Shown: positions 7,371 to 14,105, numbered from the stretch's first letter. The stretch: DNA of 15,490 bases from CAIURC01 sp043777315 (GCA_043777315.1 JAYVPW010000165.1:1-15490); one strand, 5' to 3'. Translations and numbers: made by a program. The notes: generated by a model from the letters alone, not told the origin.

Positions 7371-7433
7371 ATCACGCCAAACGACGCGAAAACGGACCCT
7401 TCCTTCCTCCCCTTTCGCGTCATTTCGCGTGAT
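7371..7433. repeat. Imperfect palindrome between panC and nadB
   Basis: atcacgccaaacgacgcgaaaa (split here: atcacgccaaac, gacgcgaaaa) at 7371-7393 pairs imperfectly with cctttcgcgtcatttcgcg and tgat at 7411-7433, with a pyrimidine-rich loop. The right arm also has the direct repeat atttcgcg (7422, 7432). It looks like another dispersed palindromic family and could attenuate panC-to-nadB transcription. Confidence 0.6.
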
Positions 7434-7472
7434 TTCGCGGACTCCAATCCAGCCTCTCCCTCAACCACTCCC

Positions 7473-9335
7473 ATGCTCACCTACGACCACGTCGTCATCG
7501 GCACCGGCATCGCCGGCCTCAGCTTCGCCCTCAAAGCCGCCGAGCACGGCCGCGTCGCCATCGTCACCAAACGCGCCCCCGCCGAGTCCAACACCCGCTA
7601 CGCCCAAGGCGGCATCGCCTGCGTCACCGCCGCCGACGACTCCTTCGACCTCCACATCGCCGATACCCTCGAAGCCGGCGCCGGCCTCTGCGACGAATCC
7701 GTCGTCCGCGCCATCGTCACCGACGCCCCCGCCCGCATCGCCGAGCTCATCGCCATCGGCGTCCAGTTCGACGCAAAAGAAACCCAACCCGGCGAGCCCC
7801 CGCACGAGCTCGACCTCGGCCGCGAAGGCGGCCACTCCCGCCGCCGCATCCTCCACGCCCGCGACATCACCGGCCGCGAGATCGAAGAAGCCCTCCTCCG
7901 CGCCGTCGCCGCCCATCCCTCCATCGAGCTCCTGGCAAATCACATCGCGATCGACCTCATCACTCTCAAAAAGCTCGGCCACGTCAGCGCCGACCGCTGC
8001 CTCGGCGCCTACGTCCTCGACGAAGCCACCGGCCACGTCCTCACCCTCCGCACCGACCGCCTCATCCTCGCCACCGGGGGCTGCGGCAAAGTCTATCTTT
8101 ACACCACCAACCCCGCCATCGCCACCGGCGACGGCCTCGCCATGGCCTGGCGCGCCGGCGCGAAAATCGCCAACATGGAATTCATCCAATTCCACCCCAC
8201 CTGCCTCTACCACCCCGACGCCGGCAGCTTCCTCATCTCCGAAGCCGTCCGCGGCGAAGGTGCCAAGCTCATCGACGCCCAAGGCCGCCAGTTCATGGAG
8301 AAATATGACGACCGCCTCGAACTCGCCCCCCGCGACATCGTCGCCCGCGCCATCGACGCCGAGATGAAACGCACCGCCGCCAAATGCGTCTTCCTCGACC
8401 TCCGCCACAAAGACCCCGACTACCTCCGCACCCGCTTCCCGAACATCTACGCCACCTGCCTCCGCCACGGCATCGACATCACCCGCGACCCCATCCCCGT
8501 CGTCCCCGCCGCCCACTACCAATGCGGCGGCATCCTCACCGACCAAAACGGCGCCACCTCCCTGCCGGGCCTCTTCGCCATCGGCGAAGTCGCCTGCACC
8601 GGCCTCCACGGCGCAAACCGCCTCGCCAGCAACAGCCTCCTCGAAGCCGTCGTCATCGCCCACCGCTGCGCCACCCTCCTCGGTGGAGGCGAAAATCCCG
8701 CATCCTCCGCATCAGCCGCCATCGAGCTGAGGAAGAATTTAGCCACGGAAGGCACGGAAGCCACGGAAGGGGGAGTAGAGACGGATACTCCGAGAAAATC
8801 CGCCTCCGACGCTTCGACCGCCTCCTCTAAACCCACCTCCCCCACCTCCCCTTCCGTGGCTTTTCCGTGTCCTTCCGTGGCTAAAATCTCCGCCTCCCCC
8901 TCCGAACCCTCAACCCTCAACCCTCAACCCTCAACCTTCTCCCCCTCCCCCCCCGCCCTCACCTTCGACGACATCCCCATCCCCCCCTGGTCCACCGGCG
9001 ACCTGCAAAACGTGGACGAACTCATCGTCATCTACCACAACTGGGACGAAATCCGCCGCCTCATGTGGGACTACGTCGGCATCGTCCGCACCACCAAGCG
9101 GCTCCAGCGCGCCGCCCGCCGCCTCCTCCACCTCCAGCAGGAAATCCAGGAGAGCTACTGGAATTTCAAGATCACCACCGACCTCCTCGAGCTCCGCAAC
9201 CTCGCCACCGTCGCCGGCCTCATCGTCGATAGCGCCCTCCTCCGCCGCGAGAGCCGCGGCCTCCACCACACCCTCGACTTCCCCCACCCCGACGACCGCC
9301 TCCGCCGCCCCACCCTCCTCCAGCGCACCGCGTGA
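7473..9335 (+). CDS. nadB: L-aspartate oxidase, with in-frame repeat insertion
   Basis: NadB oxidises L-aspartate to iminoaspartate using FAD, the first step of de novo NAD synthesis (partner NadA is not in the window). Seen: FAD dinucleotide motif GTGIAG (10-15), SNTRYAQGGIA, the segment around His121 (GGHSRRRILHA), QFHPTCLYHP, SEAVRGEGAKL, APRDIVARAID, HYQCGG from His348, and GLHGANRLASNSLLE from residue 377. The C-terminal helical domain resumes at Phe498 (FDDIPIPPW) with IYHNWDEIRRLMWDYVG and NLLELRNL-type sequence and ESRGLHHTLDFPHP. At 620 residues it is about 80 longer than usual: residues about 418-497 are a Ser/Thr/Pro-rich segment encoded by a palindromic repeat and a 7-base tandem repeat. 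The frame is intact throughout. The ATG at 7473 begins the conserved N-terminus; the frame is open far upstream but that overlaps panC. Confidence 0.95.
   Translation: MLTYDHVVIGTGIAGLSFALKAAEHGRVAIVTKRAPAESNTRYAQGGIACVTAADDSFDLHIADTLEAGAGLCDESVVRAIVTDAPARIAELIAIGVQFDAKETQPGEPPHELDLGREGGHSRRRILHARDITGREIEEALLRAVAAHPSIELLANHIAIDLITLKKLGHVSADRCLGAYVLDEATGHVLTLRTDRLILATGGCGKVYLYTTNPAIATGDGLAMAWRAGAKIANMEFIQFHPTCLYHPDAGSFLISEAVRGEGAKLIDAQGRQFMEKYDDRLELAPRDIVARAIDAEMKRTAAKCVFLDLRHKDPDYLRTRFPNIYATCLRHGIDITRDPIPVVPAAHYQCGGILTDQNGATSLPGLFAIGEVACTGLHGANRLASNSLLEAVVIAHRCATLLGGGENPASSASAAIELRKNLATEGTEATEGGVETDTPRKSASDASTASSKPTSPTSPSVAFPCPSVAKISASPSEPSTLNPQPSTFSPSPPALTFDDIPIPPWSTGDLQNVDELIVIYHNWDEIRRLMWDYVGIVRTTKRLQRAARRLLHLQQEIQESYWNFKITTDLLELRNLATVAGLIVDSALLRRESRGLHHTLDFPHPDDRLRRPTLLQRTA
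8737..8887. repeat. Palindromic repeat element inside nadB
   Basis: The left arm (8737-8773) contains three tagccacggaa-type units (gccacggaagg, cacggaag, ccacggaagg). The right arm (8848-8887) is its near-complete reverse complement (cttccgtggc, ttttccgtgt, ccttccgtggc, taaaat), differing by small indels. About 75 bases lie between. The motif is like dispersed ACGGAAGG repeats normally found between genes. Here it is carried in-frame in the coding sequence. Confidence 0.8.
8905..8932 (+). repeat. Four tandem copies of aaccctc in nadB
   Basis: Four perfect 7-base units run from 8905 to 8932, followed by a partial unit (aacctt). Seven is not a multiple of three, so gain or loss of a single unit would shift the nadB frame ahead of its C-terminal domain. 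The present copy number keeps the frame open. Confidence 0.9.
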
Positions 9336-9590
9336 TCGCACCGCCCCCGCCCCCGCCCTCCGGCTCACGGCTTGGTCCGCTCAGAGCCGAAGGCCGTCAC
9401 CACCTCATCCATCCCGGCGAAAAGAACCTCCACACTATAGCCGGAGAAAAGAGAGCGCGAACGGCGTCAGCCCCTTCACCAGCCCACCCTGCTGAGGATC
9501 GGGCCGGAAAAACCAGCCGATGGCCCGCCCCGCCAGCCCGCCCAAAAAGATCCTCAGCCAGCGGCGCGGCTGGCGCGGCTGGAGGAGCTG

Positions 9591-10123
9591 GTGGAAGAGG
9601 CGCTGCGGACGGTGAACGCGAGCTTCGATCCGAGCCAGCATCCTCGCGACCCGAAGGATGGCGAATTCACGGGACATGCGCTCGCGGCGAAAGGCAGCAG
9701 CACGGAACTGACGCGCGCCGAGCAGAAAGAGTCGATCCACGCCGCGCTGGAAGCGGCGACGCGCAACGAGCAGGAATCATTCAGCCTGGGACGAGTGCCG
9801 CGGGCGTTGGCGGATCGCGTGGAGTCGGCGACCGATGGCGCGAGAGACATCACGGCCTGGAGCTGCGGATCGACAGCAACTTCGTGCGCCATGCGCGCAA
9901 CACGCATCCGAACCTCACGGATGAAGACTTTCATCGCATCCCGGAACTCATGCACGGCGCGCACACGATCGCGGCCAGCGAGACTGATCGCAAATTGCCG
10001 GCGGTGGAATTTCAACAGCGGAGCGCTGAACGAGACCACCTGCTCATCGGGGCGACGCTGAACAAGCGCGGACACCTTCAGATGACGACCCTCAAAAAGA
10101 GTACGGAGAACCGGGCAGCATAG
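9591..10123 (+). pseudogene. Phage protein with PBECR-type nuclease domain, frameshifted
   Basis: Two frames must be joined to read this. The first (GTG 9591 to about 9853) gives LRTVNASFDPSQHPRDPKDGEF, a linker motif common in phage minor head proteins, then SLGRVPRALADRVESATDGARDIT. The second (from about 9854 to the TAG at 10121) continues GLELRIDSNFVRHARNTH, TDEDFHRIPELM and GHLQMTTLKK. Together they resemble the phage-encoded barnase/EndoU/colicin/RelE-like (PBECR) domain, with the expected DITGxx..id..xxRH..xxH and eDf.xiPel motifs. The join needs one lost G: atcacggcctgg would have been atcacgggcctgg. The TAG is two bases before the next phage gene. Whether the nuclease was ever active as a toxin is unknown. 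Alternative: a sequencing error or programmed frameshift. Confidence 0.5.
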
Positions 10124-10125
10124 CC

Positions 10126-10500
10126 ATGAAGATCACAGCCCTTTTGCTTACGTCCGAAACGACGGCCCCCGCGCTGAAAAAGGTATCGCGGGATCGATGC
10201 TTCGCAAGCGCCTTTCGCACCGTCACCGCCGCGCTCGCGGAACCGATCGCGCACAGCGAGCTGATGTCGCCGAATGCGGTCACACTGGCGGGCGCGCCGG
10301 CGGATGGGTGGTATCTCATCTCACCGCTCAGCGACTTCCCCGCTCCGGATGAGCGGCATGTGCAGGTCTTTGGGCTCGACCAGGCGCGGGAGGTGGTGAG
10401 CACCTTCAACAGCCTGACGGGCCGGTTCGGTCGCTACGCGAAGAACATGTGGCACGGGCTCGGCATAGCTCGGGTGCTCGGCTGGCGTGATCGCGCCCCA
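10126..10500 (+). pseudogene. Mu I-like phage protease/scaffold, N-terminal fragment
   Basis: The first roughly 125 residues resemble the N-terminus of Mu gp32 (I)-like proteases, which process the head scaffold. Seen: PADGWYLISPLSDFP, a motif typical of these proteins, then FGLDQAREVVSTFNSLTGRFGRYAKNMWHGLGIARVLGWRD, where intact relatives have a GxPxYxGHPD segment that is corrupted here. The frame stays open to 11445, but after about 10500 it runs through repeats, the tRNA fragment and the integrase start, so that part is not protein sequence of this gene. It begins two bases after the upstream phage pseudogene, as is usual in phage operons. I recognise the family only by motif memory. Confidence 0.45.
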
Positions 10501-10656
10501 CTTTTTACCGCCGTGACTCGTGCCGTTGCGGGGGAAGGAACATTTGTGAGCAAAGGGTTGACAGTGGATGGGTCTGGGTGCGCGCGATGGCGATTTGTTT
10601 TCCCCAAGGAGTCGGTCCGACTCGGTCGGGGATCGAGGGGAATGATACGGCGACGC

Positions 10657-10711
10657 GAGTGTGCGGCGGGGTTTAACCCCGCGACGGTCCATGGCAGGCC
10701 TCGCTCATCCG
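10657..10711 (+). repeat. Direct repeat, copy 1
   Basis: Shares gtgcggcggggttt, ccccgcgacggtccatg and caggcc.cgctcatccg with the second copy. It carries a hairpin gcgggg-tttaa-ccccgc. Six bases shorter than copy 2 in the loop. Confidence 0.8.
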
Positions 10712-10869
10712 CCGTGCCGGGGCTTTTCGATGTCTCCGAGAATGTGGCCGCGGAGGTCATCGAGGGCATCGATGTGGGAGGTGTGGGGATGTTTCATGGT
10801 GACGAGGATCGATTGGGTGAGGGTTTGGCCGGGTTCGTGTCTGCACGGAGGGACGCCAAGCAAGCGCTC

Positions 10870-10930
10870 GAGTGCGCGGCGGGGTTTCATAACTACCCCG
10901 CGACGGTCCATGTCAGGCCACGCTCATCCG
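10870..10930 (+). repeat. Direct repeat, copy 2
   Basis: Matches copy 1 with a longer hairpin loop (gcggggtttcataactaccccgc) and a few substitutions. The two copies are about 213 bp apart and enclose 158 bp of unassigned sequence. Resembles a dispersed intergenic repeat family. Confidence 0.8.
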
Positions 10931-11149
10931 GGACGGGCGTTCAGGGTTCGGCGGGGAGTCGAGCGACTTTTGCCAGAGCGTGGCAAGCGCGGATTGAAGG
11001 GCGCGGCGGCTATGCATACATTGCCGCGCCGGCGAGAAAAGGGGACGGTGAGGTGCGATTTCCGCTGCGCCACCCGCACAGAAAAACCCGGAATGCGCGC
11101 CGCCGAAGAACTCCTCCTCCGCGACCGGAGCCAATCCCCGATGAGAAAG

Positions 11150-11174
11150 TGGCTGGAGCCGGAATCGAACCGGC
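11150..11174 (-). other. tRNA 3'-end fragment, probable attachment site (att)
   Basis: On the minus strand, 11174-11158 reads GCCGG-TTCGATT-CCGGC, a perfect T-arm with the invariant TTCGA, followed by TCCAGCC (11157-11151) as a 3' acceptor strand and A (11150) as discriminator. No matching D-arm, anticodon arm or 5' acceptor (GGCTGGA) exists nearby, so it is only the 3' end. The integrase gene starts 103 bp to the right. Tyrosine integrases often target tRNA 3' ends and leave exactly such a fragment at the int-proximal junction. CCA is not encoded. Confidence 0.65.
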
Positions 11175-11215
11175 GATTCGATTCCGCGCTGGAATAGAAC
11201 TGTTTTGCCTTGGTA

Positions 11216-11272
11216 TTCAAACAATCCCGGAAAGGGCTGGACAACGTCGGATGTTTGAACTTTTGTTTGAAC
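11216..11272. promoter_or_regulatory. Three GTTTGAA-type repeats upstream of the integrase
   Basis: ttcaaac at 11216-11222 and gtttgaac at 11253-11260 and 11265-11272 (12 bp apart) lie between the att fragment and the integrase start. Their spacing and inverted/direct arrangement are like integrase or excisionase binding sites, or an operator for int. Binding is inferred only. Confidence 0.35.
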
Positions 11273-11276
11273 CGTT

Positions 11277-12422
11277 ATGGCAAGCATCTTCAAAATCCCT
11301 CGCAGTCCCTACTACTTCGCCGCCTACCGTGACGCCACGGGGAATCGCACCCAGCGCACAACGAAGCAGCGCAACCGCACGCTCGCGCTTCGCATGGCTC
11401 AGGATTGGGAAAAGCTCGCGGCGAAAGGCCGGGCGGGCACGTTGACGGAAGCTCAGGCGCGCCGGGTGGTTTCCGAAATCCTCGAAAACTCCACCGGCGA
11501 GACGCTGCATTTTCACTCCGCGCGCGCGTGGCTCGATGAATGGTTGGCCGGGAAGGGAGGCACCACCGCACCGGCGACGCTCGCAAAATATGAGCAGACG
11601 ATCCGCGACTTCAAAACGCACTTGGGCGATAGGGCGGACCTTCCGCTTGCCAGCATCAGCCCGCGCGACGTGCGGAGTTTTCGGGATTCCATCGCTAAAC
11701 GCGGCTGCGCTCCATCCACGGTCAACATGGCGGTGAAGAAGACGCTCTCAGTGCCCTTTCTGGCCGCGCTGCGGCTCGGCTATATCACGATGAACCCCTG
11801 CGCCGCTGTCGAGCCGCTGCGGGACGATACGGACGCGGAGCGCGAGACTTTCGCGGGTGAGCAAGTGACTCAGTTGCTCAACGCTGCGGAAGGCGACTGG
11901 AAAGGGGCGATCCTCTGCGGGTACTTTACCGGCCTGCGCCTGCGCGATGTGGCGGAAATGAAGTGGGAAGCCGTGGATTTCACGGCGGGAGTGCTCCGCG
12001 TCAAAACGCGCAAGACGGGCGTGGTGCTCGTGCTCCCGCTCCACCCGGAACTCGTTTCGTGGCTGCGCGGACAGCCTCGTGGGATTGGCAAAGCTCCGGT
12101 CTTCCCCGATCTCGCCGGCAAGGGCACTGGCGGGCGCTACGGATTGAGCGGGCGCTTCGGGGCGATCATGGGCGCGGCGGGCATCAAAGGTCGCATCCTG
12201 CGCGGTGCAAACGGCAAGGGCCGCAAGACGAGCAGCCTCTCGTTTCATTCGCTCCGCCACTCGTTCAACTCGGCCCTCGCGAACGCCGGGGTTGGTCAGG
12301 AAATCCGGCAGAAGCTCACCGGGCACGCGAGCGCGGCGATGAACGACAAATACACGCATCACGAACTCGAAACCCTCCGCTCTGCGGTGGCGAAAGTGCC
12401 GGGTGTGGCGTCCGCTGGATGA
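11277..12422 (+). CDS. int: Tyrosine recombinase (phage-type integrase)
   Basis: A 381-residue site-specific recombinase. The N-terminal part (1-60) looks like an arm-binding domain, residues about 75-170 are a SAM-like core-binding domain (WLDEWLAGKG, LAKYEQTIRDFKTHLG, SPRDVRSFRD), and the catalytic domain follows. Active-site set seen: Arg221 (TGLRLRDVAEM), Lys243 or Lys246 (KTRKTG), His324 and Arg327 (HSLRHSF), His350 (LTGHAS) and the nucleophile Tyr359 (DKYTHH). All are present, so it should be active. It lies next to a tRNA 3' fragment, its likely target. The ATG at 11277 has no good ribosome binding site. The last about 32 bp of the coding region recur at 12941-12972, beyond hicBA. Confidence 0.95.
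   Translation: MASIFKIPRSPYYFAAYRDATGNRTQRTTKQRNRTLALRMAQDWEKLAAKGRAGTLTEAQARRVVSEILENSTGETLHFHSARAWLDEWLAGKGGTTAPATLAKYEQTIRDFKTHLGDRADLPLASISPRDVRSFRDSIAKRGCAPSTVNMAVKKTLSVPFLAALRLGYITMNPCAAVEPLRDDTDAERETFAGEQVTQLLNAAEGDWKGAILCGYFTGLRLRDVAEMKWEAVDFTAGVLRVKTRKTGVVLVLPLHPELVSWLRGQPRGIGKAPVFPDLAGKGTGGRYGLSGRFGAIMGAAGIKGRILRGANGKGRKTSSLSFHSLRHSFNSALANAGVGQEIRQKLTGHASAAMNDKYTHHELETLRSAVAKVPGVASAG
12385..12416 (+). repeat. Direct repeat, left copy (integrase 3' end)
   Basis: 32 bp in the last codons of int, matching 12941-12972 at 29 positions (shared gtgccggg, gtggcgtccgct). The two copies flank the hicBA cassette. Confidence 0.85.
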
Positions 12423-12458
12423 TTGCGGACGGCCTTGAACGCGGCTAGACTTCAGCCC

Positions 12459-12683
12459 ATGAAATACCGCATCACGCTCGTCCAATCCGAAGAAGGCTGG
12501 GCCGTATGGTGCGACGACCTCCCCGGTTGCTGCTCGCAAGGCGACACGCGCGAGGAAGCGGTCGAAAACATCCGCATTGCCATTGCCGAATACCTCGACG
12601 CGCAGCCGGAAATCGAGGCGCGTTTTGGTACGCGCATCTTCCACGAGGAAGTCGCCGTGTCGCGCGACGCCGCCACGGCCTGA
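12459..12683 (+). CDS. hicB: HicB-family antitoxin (second pair)
   Basis: A 74-residue HicB/UPF0150-type antitoxin. Seen: first strand MKYRITLVQSEEGWAVWCDDLPGC, the C-S-Q-G-D-T turn, then helix REEAVENIRIAIAEYLDA, all standard for the family. No DNA-binding tail is visible. The following hicA starts four bases after the stop, so the two are co-translated, antitoxin first, the reverse of the pair at 547-968. The ATG at 12459 gives the conserved N-terminus; a GTG-type extension upstream has no family sequence. Its place directly after int inside the element suggests a role in keeping the element in the population. Confidence 0.9.
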   Translation: MKYRITLVQSEEGWAVWCDDLPGCCSQGDTREEAVENIRIAIAEYLDAQPEIEARFGTRIFHEEVAVSRDAATA

Positions 12684-12687
12684 ACCG

Positions 12688-12900
12688 ATGCCCAAACTGC
12701 CCGGATTAGGCCAGCGCGAGGCGGTGCGCGCCCTCGAAAACGCGGGCTTCATCGTCATCCGGCAGGGCAAACACATCACCATGAGCGACGGAACGCGCAC
12801 GGTGCAAATCCCCCGACATACCGCGATCAATGCCTTTACGATGGGCAAGATCGCCAAGGATGCGGGCTACACGCCGGAGCAGTTCCGGGCGCTGCTGTGA
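12688..12900 (+). CDS. hicA: HicA-family mRNA interferase toxin (second pair)
   Basis: A 70-residue HicA toxin: PGLGQREAVRALENAGF helix, strand IVIRQGKH with catalytic His29, ITMSDG turn, VQIPRH strand and the typical closing helix TMGKIAKDAGYTPEQF. The sequence is of the common YcfA/HicA type and is distinct from the first HicA (GGKGSH motif), so the two pairs are not recent duplicates. Its TGA overlaps a GTG that could start the next gene. Cleaves mRNA when HicB is lost. Confidence 0.92.
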   Translation: MPKLPGLGQREAVRALENAGFIVIRQGKHITMSDGTRTVQIPRHTAINAFTMGKIAKDAGYTPEQFRALL

Positions 12901-12940
12901 CGCGGAAGGCGATGGCAAACACCAAACCCAATCGTTCCAG

Positions 12941-12972
12941 CGGTGGCGAGGGTGCCGGGCGTGGCGTCCGCT
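12941..12972 (+). repeat. Direct repeat, right copy
   Basis: Partner of 12385-12416 (29 of 32 identical). It lies beyond hicA, in the region upstream of the ATG at 12990, and would be translated only if the next gene starts at 12897 or 12912. Confidence 0.85.
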
Positions 12973-12989
12973 CCGCGGGAGCTGAGGCG

Positions 12990-13970
12990 ATGAGTGGCAG
13001 GAAGCGCAGTCTCGATACCGAAGCGGCACAGTATGTCGTTCTTGCCAAGCGGCAGGCCCGGATCAAAGGCATTAGCGTCCAGAAGGCATTTGGAACCGTG
13101 ACGAAAAGCATCCCGCGCGTTCTCGCTCAGCATCGATCCAGACTCTTCGACCCGGCGGAGTTCACGACGCCGGAGACGGTATTGGATGCACGGCATCGTG
13201 AAGGCAGACTGCGGACGCTGCGGTTTGATTTGGAAGCGGCGTTACTGCGCTTCGATGCTTGTTGCCCTGTGGTGGGGCGTGGGACCGAGTGGCTTGGGAG
13301 AGATGAATCAAAAGCGTTGGACACTCTCGTTGACCACACGACTGACCTAATCGCACGCCAGACGCTACTGACGCCCTGGAAATGCTTTCAACGGATTGAT
13401 CGACACTTTCCTAAACTCGGATTGTGCCGGCGCGTAACGGGATACGTTACCCGAATTGCTGCAAGCACACCGCCGAGACCGCTCGGTGCCCTAATGAGTC
13501 CGTCCGGTTTTGAAAGTGAACCGTTCACCCAAAAATTTTTTAGGTTGCTACTCGCCAGCCGTCGAGGTGGCATTCCGACCGAAGTAGTGTGGACAGAGTT
13601 CGTGCCCATGATCTTGCGGTGCAAAAACGCCGAACGGCTGAAATCAGGCAAATCGCCGTGGAGCATTCTCTTGCGCGAGTCGGGTATGCCTTCCGGCACG
13701 CCAGAGATGGAGGCGTACGTCGCGTTCTTAGAACTCGATCGCGCGGACCTGCTCTGGGGGAGTCACCATGGGCGAAGACTCCAGCATTTGCAGGTTTGGC
13801 TCTCTACTCTTGGCAATTTAGAGCTCTTGGAGAAGCTTGCGCCATTCATGGCCGGACCGGTTAGCTTGATGGCGTCTTTAATCGAGCAATTCAAAGGGGC
13901 GGAAGTGAAATGGAAACGAGGCCAAGACAAAGCTCGAAAGGCGAAGAGCAGAAAGAAACTCGGTCAATAA
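12990..13970 (+). CDS. Protein of unknown function in integrative element
   Basis: I do not recognise this protein. From the ATG at 12990 it has 326 residues; I prefer this start because GGGAG lies eight bases upstream and earlier starts (GTG 12897 overlapping the hicA stop, ATG 12912) add a glycine-rich stretch partly translated from the duplicated integrase tail. Seen: no signal peptide, no membrane helix, a mainly helical look, several tryptophans (WKCFQRIDRHFP, VWTEFVPMILRC, SPWSILLRESG), and a strongly basic tail (KWKRGQDKARKAKSRKKLG) that could bind nucleic acid. No known catalytic motif is evident. Base use is less GC-rich than int. By position it could be element cargo, such as a defence or host-interference factor, but that is speculation. 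Confidence 0.6.
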   Translation: MSGRKRSLDTEAAQYVVLAKRQARIKGISVQKAFGTVTKSIPRVLAQHRSRLFDPAEFTTPETVLDARHREGRLRTLRFDLEAALLRFDACCPVVGRGTEWLGRDESKALDTLVDHTTDLIARQTLLTPWKCFQRIDRHFPKLGLCRRVTGYVTRIAASTPPRPLGALMSPSGFESEPFTQKFFRLLLASRRGGIPTEVVWTEFVPMILRCKNAERLKSGKSPWSILLRESGMPSGTPEMEAYVAFLELDRADLLWGSHHGRRLQHLQVWLSTLGNLELLEKLAPFMAGPVSLMASLIEQFKGAEVKWKRGQDKARKAKSRKKLGQ

Positions 13971-14045
13971 AGTGTGACGGAACGAAAAGTGTTTCCTACG
14001 TAGCGGCTAGGCGGCATGGGCCAACTGGAGGAAAAAGTGTGACGG
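13969..14045 (+). promoter_or_regulatory. Pair of AAAGTGTGACGG repeats upstream of the HTH gene
   Basis: aaagtgtgacgg occurs exactly at 13969-13980 and 14034-14045, 65 bp apart, with a partial copy (aaaagtgt) at 13985-13992. They lie in the 135-bp gap before the HTH gene and are candidate operators or excisionase sites. Function inferred from position. Confidence 0.35.
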
Positions 14046-14105
14046 CGCGGTTCCGCACGCTTGTCGTTGATCGCGTGGGACTTACGAACGTCCTAGCTTG
14101 TCCGC

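Larger units (their letters stand above)
9441..10500 (+). mobile_element. Degraded Mu-like prophage head-gene remnant
   Basis: Two phage-like genes, both damaged, lie tightly spaced on the plus strand: a PBECR-type protein and a Mu I-type protease. The order fits Mu-like head modules, where minor head proteins precede the protease/scaffold gene. Upstream bases 9441-9590 in the same frame as the first gene also read as a possible phage protein tail (LLRIGPEKPADG), following an in-frame TAG at 9438. No portal, terminase or capsid gene is present, so this is a fragment. Confidence 0.5.
10501..11149. other. Stretch without a credible gene
   Basis: No reading frame here looks like a conserved protein on either strand. 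It holds two copies of a 55-61 bp direct repeat (separate entries), leftover phage DNA at its left end, and at its right end the sequence just downstream of the tRNA fragment. Open frames crossing it (a plus frame from 10126 and several short minus frames) owe their length to GC richness. Confidence 0.6.

Noticed and set aside
6759..7472. nadB frame open far upstream through panC
   Set aside because: Pro/Arg-rich translation overlapping panC; conserved NadB N-terminus starts at 7473.
7461..8663. Minus-strand 400-codon ORF opposite nadB
   Set aside because: Gly/Ala/Val/Asp/Glu-rich shadow with no domain.
8905..8932. CRISPR or telomere-like array
   Set aside because: Contiguous 7-base units without spacers; simple tandem repeat.
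9332..9853. Reading 9332-10123 as one intact 263-residue gene
   Set aside because: Its first two thirds are low-complexity; the conserved phage sequence in that part is in another frame, so a frameshift explains it better.
11150..11220. Complete tRNA gene on the minus strand
   Set aside because: Only the T-arm and 3' acceptor strand are present; no anticodon or D-arm and no pairing 5' strand.
10501..11445. Reading 10126-11445 as one 439-residue protein
   Set aside because: After about residue 125 the frame runs through repeats, a tRNA fragment and the integrase start.
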